Part shown: positions 1 through 6,122 of the stretch, one piece after another
How positions within the stretch are numbered: the first letter of the stretch is position 1
Layout: each line of letters begins with the position of its first letter
NCBI RefSeq assembly: GCF_024808665.1
Contig: NZ_JANUBZ010000002.1
Coordinates: forward strand, 316,017-380,016
Origin: Mucilaginibacter empetricola
GTDB lineage: Bacteria > Bacteroidota > Bacteroidia > Sphingobacteriales > Sphingobacteriaceae
Direction: 5' to 3'
Length of the DNA: 64,000 bases
The notes under the pieces: generated by a model
The model's input: only the letters and a program-made list of their open reading frames with translations
The model's database searches: none
Told to the model about the DNA's origin: nothing
Program-made: the position numbers and the translations under genes

Positions 1-299
1 GAAACTGGTGTGGATGAGTTTGGATTATTGACGCATTATGGCGGTTAGGGTTCAGGCAAACATTGCGGTTTGTTGGAGACAACTCCAACAAAGGCGAAGA
101 GGTGTGGATGAGTTTGGATTATTGACGCATTATGTCGGTTAGGGTTCAGGCAAATATTGCGGTTTGTTGGAGACAACTCCAACAAAGGCGAAGGTTTTAT
201 GAAACTGGTGTGGATGAGTTTGGATTATTGACGCATTATGGCGGTTAGGGTTCAGGCAAACATTGCGGTTTGTTGGAGACAACTCCAACAAAGGCGAAG
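1..299 (+). repeat. Tandem array of RAYT 3'-end fragments with REP hairpins
   Basis: Three head-to-tail units (1-99, 100-192, 193-299) each carry the last codons of the transposase gene seen at 2223-2750 (ETGVDEFGLLTHY, then a stop one or two codons later), a short spacer, the hairpin TGTTGGAG-ACAA-CTCCAACA (71-90, 165-184, 271-290) and a tail AAAGGCGAAG. Units 1 and 3 are identical over their shared length. Unit 2 lacks about 13 bases at the joint and has two substitutions. There is no start codon, so these are non-coding remnants. The array runs off the left edge and a full gene copy may lie outside the window. Confidence 0.85.
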
Positions 300-450
300 C
301 TGATTTGTAAAATTTTGCTTATTTTTTTTGTCCTTATATTTTTTAACTATCTTAGTATCAGTTTTTTATTTATATGTTTTTAGTTACGTATTAAAAGAAA
401 AAAACAGATAAATCGACCTAACCCTAACACTAAAATAATGTATCGAAATC

Positions 451-867
451 ATGAGCGATGAAGACGAAGACTTGAAAGCCCTGCGTGAGGCATGGTCATC
501 CAGCGTAAATGCTTTTGATAATACGGTAATCGTTATTTCTTCGGGTGCTTTTGCAATTGCATTTGGCTTCAGCGATAAAATAGTTAAAATACAAACCGCT
601 TGCTATAATGGGATATTCCTGATTTCGCTGTGCTGTTTTGCACTCCCGGTTATTATGGGGCTATTTAACTTTCTTCGTGAAACATATGCCTCAGACCAAG
701 CTATTAATTTATATGTTAATTGCCCGGATCACCCCGAAGATTATGAAAAGCATAAAGACCAATCGAACAAGAAAAGTAAATGGATTCGCACCATTCAAAT
801 GGTTTCCTTAATTGCAGGTAGCTTGTTGTTATTCTTATACATATTTTTAAATACGTATTTTTTGTAG
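451..867 (+). CDS. Small three-helix membrane protein of unknown function
   Basis: No family could be named. The 138-residue product has an acidic N-terminus (MSDEDEDLK), then hydrophobic stretches near residues 24-42, 50-74 and 113-138, with a charged, lysine-rich loop between the last two. The stretch FDNTVIVISSGAFAIAFGF resembles, in my recollection, the FDK-x-ILxLSxGAL pattern of many small membrane proteins found on mobile islands; that is an impression, not a search result. The next gene follows after 22 bases on the same strand, so the two are probably co-transcribed. Both lie between RAYT-derived repeats (1-299 and 2062-2992), suggesting an accessory cargo pair. The start is the only ATG consistent with the acidic N-terminus; no clear Shine-Dalgarno site is visible. 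Confidence 0.75.
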   Translation: MSDEDEDLKALREAWSSSVNAFDNTVIVISSGAFAIAFGFSDKIVKIQTACYNGIFLISLCCFALPVIMGLFNFLRETYASDQAINLYVNCPDHPEDYEKHKDQSNKKSKWIRTIQMVSLIAGSLLLFLYIFLNTYFL

Positions 868-889
868 TAATCTTTAAATTTAGTCTGTT

Positions 890-1228
890 ATGAGTGAAAA
901 AAATGAAACAGGATTAAATGTGGGAAACAGGCATATCAATATTCAATTTGACCCCGATCTTCTTCAATCTGTTCATAACGAATGGGATATTATCGGTATG
1001 CCAATTGTAACACAACCCATACCATCAGGTATACGTCCTAAACCGCACAACCCCGTGAATATAGGTAAAATGATTATTGCAGAAGGTAAAGTATCATCTT
1101 TGATAACTATTGGCGATTTTGGGGGACTGCCACCAATCATATTCACAAAAGAAGATAGGGATAGAATGATAAGGATAGAAAAGAAATTAGAAGAACTGGA
1201 GCAAAAATTGAATAGGTTGTTAAAATAA
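890..1228 (+). CDS. Small soluble protein of unknown function, partner of the upstream membrane gene
   Basis: The 112-residue product has no signal peptide and no membrane segment. It has a proline-rich middle (PIVTQPIPSGIRPKPHNP) and a strongly heptad-like charged C-terminus (about residues 86-112, RMIRIEKKLEELEQKLNRL) that should form a coiled coil, so it may oligomerise. It begins 22 bases after the stop of the three-helix membrane protein gene and probably shares its transcript, which suggests a membrane/soluble pair acting together. No enzymatic motif is visible and no function is assigned. Real coding is supported by the uninterrupted frame, the ATG start and the tight spacing. Either gene could be accessory cargo, since RAYT remnants lie on both sides. 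Confidence 0.7.
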   Translation: MSEKNETGLNVGNRHINIQFDPDLLQSVHNEWDIIGMPIVTQPIPSGIRPKPHNPVNIGKMIIAEGKVSSLITIGDFGGLPPIIFTKEDRDRMIRIEKKLEELEQKLNRLLK

Positions 1229-1532
1229 ATAGCAAGTAGATTTAAGCAATTGGGATTAATGAATGAGGGGTGACAATAGGCCCATCAGCTCGGGTTTGCA
1301 ACTTTGGATTACTATATTGAAATATTTCCTTTGAGATTCGTGTTTATGTGCAGGGTTTGAACCAATAGACGCCCGGTTCAATTTACAACTTCTTCTGATT
1401 TTTGTTTTGTATTTATAGTAGTTTCATTTCGCAAAGGGTCCATAAAACTTCCATTCCACTACGTAGGCATAGCAATTAGTAGCCGAACGAAGCTAACGAA
1501 CTATTGAGGTTGGCGAAGAAAATCAATAATTT
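1229..1532. other. Intergenic stretch without a recognisable gene
   Basis: About 300 bases separating a rightward gene pair from a leftward gene. I see no open frame of credible length, no strong terminator and no match to the repeat families found elsewhere in this window. Confidence 0.6.
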
Positions 1533-1847
1533 TTAAAGCATTACCAAACCATACACTACTACCATAATAGCAATTACAAAATAGATTGCCGATATTCCGT
1601 AAAACGTGGTCCACCGCAGCCAGTTTACAAATTGCTTTAGCATGTGTACAACAGGGTCATCCGTATCATTTGTAATGAGGTAACTGTCTTTTTTGATTCG
1701 CTCTGTATTGATTCTCTTTTCTTCCTCATACACAACGCGCCCATGGTTAAAGTATGCACTGCATTCCGGGCATTTTTCATCTACTTTATTTGTCCATTTG
1801 CTCCATTCTCCGCAAGCAGGACATTTTACTTCACTGATTTGACTCAT
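1533..1847 (-). CDS. Zinc-ribbon protein with a C-terminal membrane anchor
   Basis: The 104-residue product starts with two CxxC knuckles (CPAC at about residues 9-12 and CPEC at 26-29), a typical zinc ribbon. A charged linker with KRINTERIKKD follows, then a hydrophobic helix near residues 79-103 that should anchor the protein in the inner membrane with the ribbon in the cytoplasm. This layout is common in small uncharacterised bacterial proteins. The ribbon may bind nucleic acid or protein, but nothing here shows which. The gene stands alone on its strand, facing away from the transposase gene at 2223, inside the patch bracketed by RAYT remnants. The start is the ATG directly before the first knuckle. 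No named family is claimed. Confidence 0.75.
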   Translation of the reverse strand: MSQISEVKCPACGEWSKWTNKVDEKCPECSAYFNHGRVVYEEEKRINTERIKKDSYLITNDTDDPVVHMLKQFVNWLRWTTFYGISAIYFVIAIMVVVYGLVML

Positions 1848-2061
1848 AGCTAATTATTATATTAAAAAATGATCCTAATTAGAAATTATAGTAACATGTT
1901 TTATTTTAAAAGGTTAATAGCTAATACTTTATCTATATTAATTGGAGGCTCTGATTAGAGTATATTAAAAATAAGGAAAAAGAATTGAAACAGCGAAAAA
2001 ACACAGGGTTATTTTAATTTTTATCCTCACTTGTCTGAGTTTTTTATTTAGACCTAAAATG

Positions 2062-2237
2062 CCTGCAATTGTTGGAGTTGTCTCCAACAATACGCAATGC
2101 TCAATAGAAGCACGAATTTTATAGCTTTACCGTCATGGCCGATATTAACCCTGCCATTGTTGGAGTTGTCTCCAACAATACACGATGCTCAATAGGAGCA
2201 CGAATTTTATAGCTTTACCATCATGGCCGATATTAAC
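2062..2237 (+). repeat. 88-bp tandem duplication of the RAYT 5' end with REP hairpins
   Basis: Two 88-bp units (2062-2149 and 2150-2237) each contain the hairpin ATTGTTGGAG-TTGT-CTCCAACAAT (2068-2091 and 2156-2179), an AT-rich spacer and the codons ATGGCCGATATTAAC. In the second unit this ATG is the real start of the transposase gene. In the first unit the reading ends after five codons and runs into the next hairpin. The hairpin is the reverse complement of the ones downstream of the gene, so the gene lies between inverted REP units. Confidence 0.9.
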
Positions 2238-2750
2238 TTTGATTATCATCCTCAATTTTTCACTGCGACAATTTTAGAATGGAAGTATTTGTTAAAAGAC
2301 GATGTTTTTAAAGATATCGTTATTAGCAGCCTGTTGTTTTTAAAAAATGAAAAGAGTGTTGTGATATACGGTTTTGTGATTATGCCCAATCACATTCATT
2401 TAATATGGCAAATACAGGATGGGTATAAACAGAAAATGATCCAAAATCGTTTTTTAAAATTCACGGCCCAACAAATGAAATTCAAGCTGATTGATGCCAA
2501 CGACCAAAGACTTTCACAATTCTTAGTAAATGCTAAAGACCGGCAATACCAATTTTGGGAAAGAAATTCTTTGAGTGTTGATTTATGGAGTCCAAATGTT
2601 TTTATGCAGAAACTGGACTATATTCATAATAACCCGGTGCAGGACAAATGGCAATTAGTTAAATACCCCGAAGATTACAAATACTCTTCAGCAAGGTTTT
2701 ATGAAACTGGTATGGATGAGTTTGGATTATTGACACATTATGACGATTAG
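2223..2750 (+). CDS. REP-associated tyrosine transposase (RAYT, Y1/HUH type)
   Basis: The product is a single-domain IS200/IS605-like Y1 transposase of 175 residues, within the usual RAYT size range. It carries the HUH signature HIH at residues 57-59 in the context IMPNHIHLIW, and the conserved YIHNNPV segment at 133-139, where Tyr133 is the expected nucleophile. Such enzymes cut and rejoin single-stranded DNA at REP hairpins. REP hairpins with an asymmetric TTGT/ACAA loop flank the gene in opposite orientation at 2156-2179 and 2773-2792. Both key residues are intact, so the enzyme may be active. Both ends of the gene are tandemly duplicated, which is unusual. RAYTs are normally single-copy domesticated genes, but here extra 3' ends also occur at 1-299. 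The start is the ATG in the second 5' unit. Confidence 0.9.
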   Translation: MADINFDYHPQFFTATILEWKYLLKDDVFKDIVISSLLFLKNEKSVVIYGFVIMPNHIHLIWQIQDGYKQKMIQNRFLKFTAQQMKFKLIDANDQRLSQFLVNAKDRQYQFWERNSLSVDLWSPNVFMQKLDYIHNNPVQDKWQLVKYPEDYKYSSARFYETGMDEFGLLTHYDD

Positions 2751-2992
2751 CGTTCAGGCAAACATTGCGGTTTGTTGGAGACAACTCCAACAAAGGCGGG
2801 GAAACTGGACTATATTCATAATAACCGGGTGCAGTACAAATGGCAATTAGTTAGATACCCCGAAGATTACAAATACTCTTCAGCAAGGTTTTATGAAACT
2901 GGTATGGATGAGTTTGGATTATTGACACATTATGACGATTAGTGTTCAGGCAAACATTGCGGTTTGTTGGAGACAACTCCAACAAAGGCGGG
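2609..2992 (+). repeat. 192-bp tandem duplication of the RAYT 3' end with REP hairpins
   Basis: Units 2609-2800 and 2801-2992 differ by only a few substitutions. Each contains the last 142 bases of the transposase gene including its stop codon, then a spacer and the hairpin TGTTGGAG-ACAA-CTCCAACA (2773-2792 and 2965-2984) followed by AAAGGCGGGG. The second unit is a non-functional gene tail. Confidence 0.9.
2801..2942 (+). pseudogene. Duplicated C-terminal fragment of the RAYT gene
   Basis: This is the second copy of the transposase C-terminus, from the catalytic-tyrosine helix (LDYIHNN) through LLTHYDD and the stop. It lacks the HUH domain and any start codon. Pro138 of the parent is changed to Arg here (ACCCGG to ACCGGG), as expected for drift without selection. 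Confidence 0.85.
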
Positions 2993-2995
2993 GTT

Positions 2996-3180
2996 GTTCG
3001 GAAGATGGTTTTTCTTGCCACTATCGAACATTGGGTGTCACCCAGAGGTACTCGAAGGGGGCGCGTGGGGCATACGCTAATGCATTACCGCCGATGCAAA
3101 ACGTGATGACACAACGTAACAGGCCTTTGCGCACATGCTTCGAGAACCTCAGCATGACACCCTTTTTATCTTCCGAAAAC
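2996..3180. mobile_element. MITE-like palindromic element, copy 1
   Basis: A 185-bp non-coding element with ends GTTCGGAAGAT (2996-3006) and ATCTTCCGAAAAC (3168-3180), which are near-inverted repeats. Inside, GGGTGTCACCC...ACTCGAAGG on the left pairs imperfectly with CTTCGAGAACCTCAGCATG...ACACCC on the right, so the whole element can fold back. Closely similar copies lie at 25859-26033 and 30712-30905. It is flanked by an 18-bp direct repeat, GACAACTCCAACAAAGGC (2972-2989 and 3188-3205), which is the right half of the RAYT REP hairpin plus its tail. Confidence 0.75.
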
Positions 3181-3397
3181 CTATGGTGACAACTCCAACA
3201 AAGGCAGGAGTGTACATTTTATATCGTGTCTCAAATGCTAACGGCTGAAACAGTTTTTCAGCTAAAATTTGCACGCTTTTGTTTCTTTTGTCTCAGCTTG
3301 TTTCATATTGGGTATAACGTATTGACCTACAGAGTGGAGTGTTTCGCGCGTTTCGGCTGTTTTTTTTGTGTCGTGTGTCTGTGAAACAGAGGCAAAA

Positions 3398-3427
3398 AAA
3401 AAGCCTTGCATTTTTGCAAGGCTTTTT
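3398..3427 (-). terminator. Strong hairpin terminator after tRNA-Val
   Basis: A perfect 13-bp stem, AAAAAGCCTTGCA / TGCAAGGCTTTTT, with a TTTT loop, preceded by further A residues on the plus strand (a U-run on the minus strand). It lies just beyond the 3' end of the leftward tRNA gene and would also work in the other direction. Confidence 0.85.
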
Positions 3428-3431
3428 GAAG

Positions 3432-3506
3432 TGGGAGCTACTGGGTTCGAACCAGTGACCCTCTGCTTGTAAGGCAGATGCTCTGAACCAGCTGAGCTAA
3501 GCTCCC
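3432..3506 (-). tRNA. tRNA-Val (anticodon TAC)
   Basis: Read on the minus strand, the sequence folds as a normal cloverleaf. The acceptor stem is GGGAGCT / AGCTCCC with discriminator A, the D-arm contains AGCTCAGCTGGTTCAGAGC, the anticodon arm is TCTGC-CTTACAA-GCAGA with anticodon TAC, and the T-arm is CACTGG-GTTCGAA-CCAGT. It decodes GUA and related valine codons. The 3' CCA is not encoded and must be added. A Bacteroidota-type promoter lies at 3558-3589 and a strong terminator follows at 3398-3427, so the gene is a one-tRNA transcription unit. The first 13 bases of the tRNA are repeated in its own 5' leader (see the entry at 3494-3544). Confidence 0.95.
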
Positions 3507-3544
3507 TTTAATTGGGCCCTAAACTATTCGAGCTAAGCTCCCTT
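3494..3544 (-). repeat. Direct repeat of the tRNA-Val 5' end in its leader
   Basis: The 15-mer GAGCTAAGCTCCCTT (plus strand) occurs at 3494-3508, covering the first 13 bases of the tRNA, and again at 3530-3544, 36 bp upstream within the predicted pre-tRNA leader. It could be slippage, an old integration scar or chance. Confidence 0.7.
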
Positions 3545-3557
3545 CGTTTTGGGACTG

Positions 3558-3589
3558 CAAATATAGGATGTATGAGCAAATGTTCAAAA
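3558..3589 (-). promoter_or_regulatory. Promoter of tRNA-Val
   Basis: On the minus strand, TTTTG (3589-3585), a 19-base spacer and TATATTTG (3565-3558) match the Bacteroidota promoter pattern TTTG-N19-21-TAnnTTTG exactly. The expected start near 3552 gives a leader of roughly 45 bases before the mature tRNA. Confidence 0.75.
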
Positions 3590-3701
3590 TGAAATTTACT
3601 TTTTTTTAATTTATTTTTAACGTTGGTTTAAACGACTTATAATCAGTTTGTTGATTGACTGATTGTATAATTATAAGTAGGAGGTGGTAGGAAACTGATG
3701 T

Positions 3702-4013
3702 TTACATGGCAATGTTCTTATCGCCGCGGGGGTCATCGGGTAGTATTTCCATCTGCGGGTAATCAACATATTCGGCATACCATTGTATGGCGCCAACAAC
3801 GTCCAATGCGTCATCGGGCGCAATATTTATAGTCTCGAAGGCAAATAATTTGCCGTTGGCATAGCCGTAAAGCTGAATTTCATTAGTGTCTGGATCAAAC
3901 TGTTCATTGTCGAGGCAAAAGACCCTGATTTTTAACCCGGTATCTCTGGAATGAATAACGTCTCTGCAAGGATTTTTTGGATCGGTTGCTAATAAATATA
4001 CATTGTAATCCAT
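3702..4013 (-). CDS. Small acidic soluble protein of unknown function
   Basis: No family was recognised. The 103-residue product has no signal peptide or membrane segment and is rich in Asp and aromatic residues (for example QWYAEYVDYPQMEILPDD). Alternating hydrophobic segments (YNVYLLATD, LKIRVFCLD, EIQLYGYANGKLFAFETINI) suggest a mostly beta fold. The start is the ATG opening MDYNVYLL, the first methionine in the frame. It stands alone between tRNA-Val and the thioredoxin-like gene, all three leftward, but spacing to either neighbour exceeds 300 bases so no operon is implied. The uninterrupted frame and ordinary composition make it a likely real gene, but its role cannot be inferred. Confidence 0.7.
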   Translation of the reverse strand: MDYNVYLLATDPKNPCRDVIHSRDTGLKIRVFCLDNEQFDPDTNEIQLYGYANGKLFAFETINIAPDDALDVVGAIQWYAEYVDYPQMEILPDDPRGDKNIAM

Positions 4014-4381
4014 AAAAACATAACAATATTAACAATGGATAGTTTGATTCTCCTGTTGTTTTACGGAATAATTGACGGGTGGTTATACCCCGGCAGCAGA
4101 TTATTGATTTAATTACAACTATGGCTACTTACCACGTTGTTAATGAGTTGGTTTTAGCGGGCGTTTTTAAACAAGTGTGTAAAATGTACCCGTTTTTTGA
4201 GTAATCATTTCCACAAAGTGGAAGTTTTTTAACGGGATGGAGAAGTATTTCGCCTTATTTTCGTGATATGTGCAATTGGCATTGCTTTTGGGTTAATATT
4301 AATGCCCTTCTCAAAGGGTTGTTTTTCATAGGTAGATGTAGGGCCGGAACACTGCGAGAGTTTTTCGGCCTTTTTTATTTT
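4014..4381. other. Intergenic region with minor hairpins
   Basis: No credible gene is seen. There is a hairpin TTCCAC-AAA-GTGGAA near 4208-4222 and a weak terminator-like stem GGCCG...CGGCC followed by six T residues near 4342-4376. A 27-codon ATG frame (4121-4204) is open but has nothing else to support it. Confidence 0.5.
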
Positions 4382-4873
4382 CTATTGTTTGGTTAAAGCC
4401 TGTTTACCAAATCTGATCAAATCATCAGCCTTAATATAACCCACAGTTCCTAAAACCGGTTTGCCCTGCGGATTAAAAATGATGAGCGTAGGATAAGCCT
4501 GCAACTGCCATTGTACCGCCAACGAGGGACCCTGACCTTTTTCCATATCGATAGAGACATTTACAAAATTGGCATTGAAAAATGCTGCTGCTTTATCGTC
4601 GGTAAAAGTGCGGGCCTTTAACATTTTGCAGGGGCCGCACCAGGTGGCGTAGGCATCAACAAAAATATATTTGTTTTGCGCCTTAGCTTGTTTAAGGGCT
4701 TCATCAAATTTGTCCTCAATAAAAACAATGTGCGAACTGCCATTGGATGCTGCAGCGGGCATTACTTTAGTATTCTTACTGGCAAAAAGCAGCGTGCAAA
4801 ACACTGCCACTTGTATAAGGTATAGAAAAAATCCCGAGGTGAACTTTTTTGTCATGTTGATATGATAACGCAT
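4382..4873 (-). CDS. Periplasmic thioredoxin-fold protein
   Basis: The product has 163 residues. It starts with a hydrophobic signal or anchor segment (about residues 12-32), then a thioredoxin fold with active site WCGPCK (Cys79, Cys82) and the cis-proline in AYPTLIIF (Pro128). The pattern DEALKQAKAQNKYIFVDAYATWC is typical of the thioredoxin-like group related to DsbD gamma domains and DUF255-type proteins exported in Bacteroidota. It probably reduces or isomerises disulfides outside the cytoplasm, with an unknown partner. A second in-frame ATG at 4855 (MTKKFTSG) would give a more ordinary signal peptide, so the start is uncertain by six residues. The gene is monocistronic, and upstream DNA is shared with the divergent oxygenase gene. 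Confidence 0.88.
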   Translation of the reverse strand: MRYHINMTKKFTSGFFLYLIQVAVFCTLLFASKNTKVMPAAASNGSSHIVFIEDKFDEALKQAKAQNKYIFVDAYATWCGPCKMLKARTFTDDKAAAFFNANFVNVSIDMEKGQGPSLAVQWQLQAYPTLIIFNPQGKPVLGTVGYIKADDLIRFGKQALTKQ

Positions 4874-5047
4874 AAAAATAACATCTGTGAGTGAATTAAC
4901 GGTATACGGATGCAGTTTAGTTTTTGTTATGAGGATGATATACCCCTTTTACCTGTAAGAGAAGTATTGAATTTGTATTTTTTTACCCAATTGTTACACT
5001 ACTATTTTTAAATTAAATAGTTTTACAGAAATTCTTTAGAGACGATT

Positions 5048-6010
5048 ATGAGCAATGTGAATATCCCAAGGCTTGACCTGAATGTTTATGTAAACGGAGA
5101 TGAAAAACAGCGTAAGCAATTTTCAGACGAAATTGGTAGAGCATTTAACGAGACTGGTTTTGTTACCATAACCAACCATGGTTTAAACAAACAGCTGATT
5201 GATAAACTTTATGAGGATGTTAAGGCACTGTTTGCTTTGCCTGATGCAACAAAAATAAAATACGAAAAGCCTGAACTAGCCGGCCAGCGTGGTTATACCA
5301 GCAAAGGAAAAGAAACCGCCAAAGGCTTTACGGCGCCTGATTTAAAAGAGTTTTGGCAGATAGGACAAACCGTTACCGACAACGATCCGGTTAAGGATAA
5401 TTATCCGGACAACCTGATGGTTGATGAGCTGCAGTCGTTTAATGCTACTACATTGGACGTTTATAAAAAGCTGGAGTGGGCCGGTCAGCACTTGCTGCGC
5501 GCCATCGCCGTTTATTTAAACCTGCCCGAAAATTATTTTGATGATAAGGTGCATAACGGCAATTCTATTTTACGCACACTGCATTACTTCCCGATAGAAA
5601 ATCCGGATCTGCTTTCGCCTGATGCTGTTAGGGCAGGGGCGCATGAAGATATTAACCTGATCACCCTGTTGATTGGCGCCAGCGCCGATGGACTGGAACT
5701 TTTAACCCGCGAAAATGAATGGTTCCCGGTTAAGGCTTATGGCGAGGATCTGGTGGTTAACGTGGGCGATATGCTGCAACGCTTAACCAACAACAAGCTA
5801 AAATCAACAACACACCGGGTGGTTAATCCGCCGCGTGAATTGATGAAATTTTCGCGCTTTTCGGTGCCTTTCTTTTTACACCCCAAATCAGATATGGATC
5901 TAACCTGTTTTCCGTCGTGCATTGATGCCAATCATCCCAAACAATACACCGATATAACTGCCGGTGAATACCTGGATGAAAGGTTAAGAGAAATTGGATT
6001 AAAGAAATAA
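5048..6010 (+). CDS. Isopenicillin N synthase-like 2-oxoglutarate/Fe(II) dioxygenase
   Basis: The 320-residue product has the two-part layout of this family: an N-terminal DIOX_N region (NIPRLDLNVYVNG through FVTITNHGL) and a C-terminal jelly roll. The iron ligands are His199 and Asp201 (AHEDINLITLL) and His256 (STTHRVVN). The 2-oxoglutarate-binding RxS is Arg270-Ser272 (SRFSVPFF). It should be a cytoplasmic oxygenase hydroxylating or desaturating a small molecule; the substrate cannot be told from sequence. Flavonol- and gibberellin-type plant enzymes belong to the same family, and bacterial members are often unassigned. It is a single gene; the next gene, cysS, is separated by a palindromic spacer. 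The start is the first ATG, just before the conserved IPRLDL segment. Confidence 0.9.
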   Translation: MSNVNIPRLDLNVYVNGDEKQRKQFSDEIGRAFNETGFVTITNHGLNKQLIDKLYEDVKALFALPDATKIKYEKPELAGQRGYTSKGKETAKGFTAPDLKEFWQIGQTVTDNDPVKDNYPDNLMVDELQSFNATTLDVYKKLEWAGQHLLRAIAVYLNLPENYFDDKVHNGNSILRTLHYFPIENPDLLSPDAVRAGAHEDINLITLLIGASADGLELLTRENEWFPVKAYGEDLVVNVGDMLQRLTNNKLKSTTHRVVNPPRELMKFSRFSVPFFLHPKSDMDLTCFPSCIDANHPKQYTDITAGEYLDERLREIGLKK

Positions 6011-6011
6011 G

Positions 6012-6100
6012 ATTAAATGAGATTGGTGGTTGGGGTTTAGAGATTAGGTTTTAGTAGACTTTTTCTGACTAACCTCTGCTCTCCAATCTTCAATCACTGT
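6012..6100. repeat. Imperfect inverted repeat made of degenerate short words
   Basis: The left arm (about 6022-6053) contains GAGATTGGTGGTTGG and TTAGAGATTAGG. The right arm (about 6066-6095) has the complementary words CTAACCTCTGC and CTCCAATCTTCAATC. The same words recur at 9130-9235 and 26152-26178. This looks like a repeat family rather than a simple terminator, since no T-run follows. Confidence 0.5.
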
Positions 6101-6109
6101 TAAAATTGT

Positions 6110-6117
6110 TAAGTTTG
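6110..6117 (+). promoter_or_regulatory. -7 box of cysS, leaderless arrangement
   Basis: TAAGTTTG matches TAnnTTTG exactly and is followed by five bases and then the ATG of cysS, so transcription should start at or next to the start codon. No clear -33 TTG is visible. Confidence 0.55.
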
Positions 6118-6122
6118 CGCCC

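Noticed and set aside
1..299. Short regular repeats that might be a CRISPR array
   Set aside because: Units are about 100 bp, carry the 3' end of a transposase gene and have no unique spacers between short repeats.
2223..2750. Possibility that the transposase gene is a full IS200/IS605 element
   Set aside because: No TnpB partner; flanking REP hairpins and protein type fit a RAYT better.
2932..3189. 85-codon frame
   Set aside because: It runs through a REP hairpin and a MITE-like element that recurs elsewhere with the frame broken.
4121..4204. 27-codon ATG frame
   Set aside because: Too short, with no promoter, terminator or recognisable sequence to support it.
4342..4380. Terminator-like GGCCG...CGGCC with T-run on the plus strand
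   Set aside because: Short stem with no rightward gene upstream to terminate; kept only as a note in the intergenic entry.
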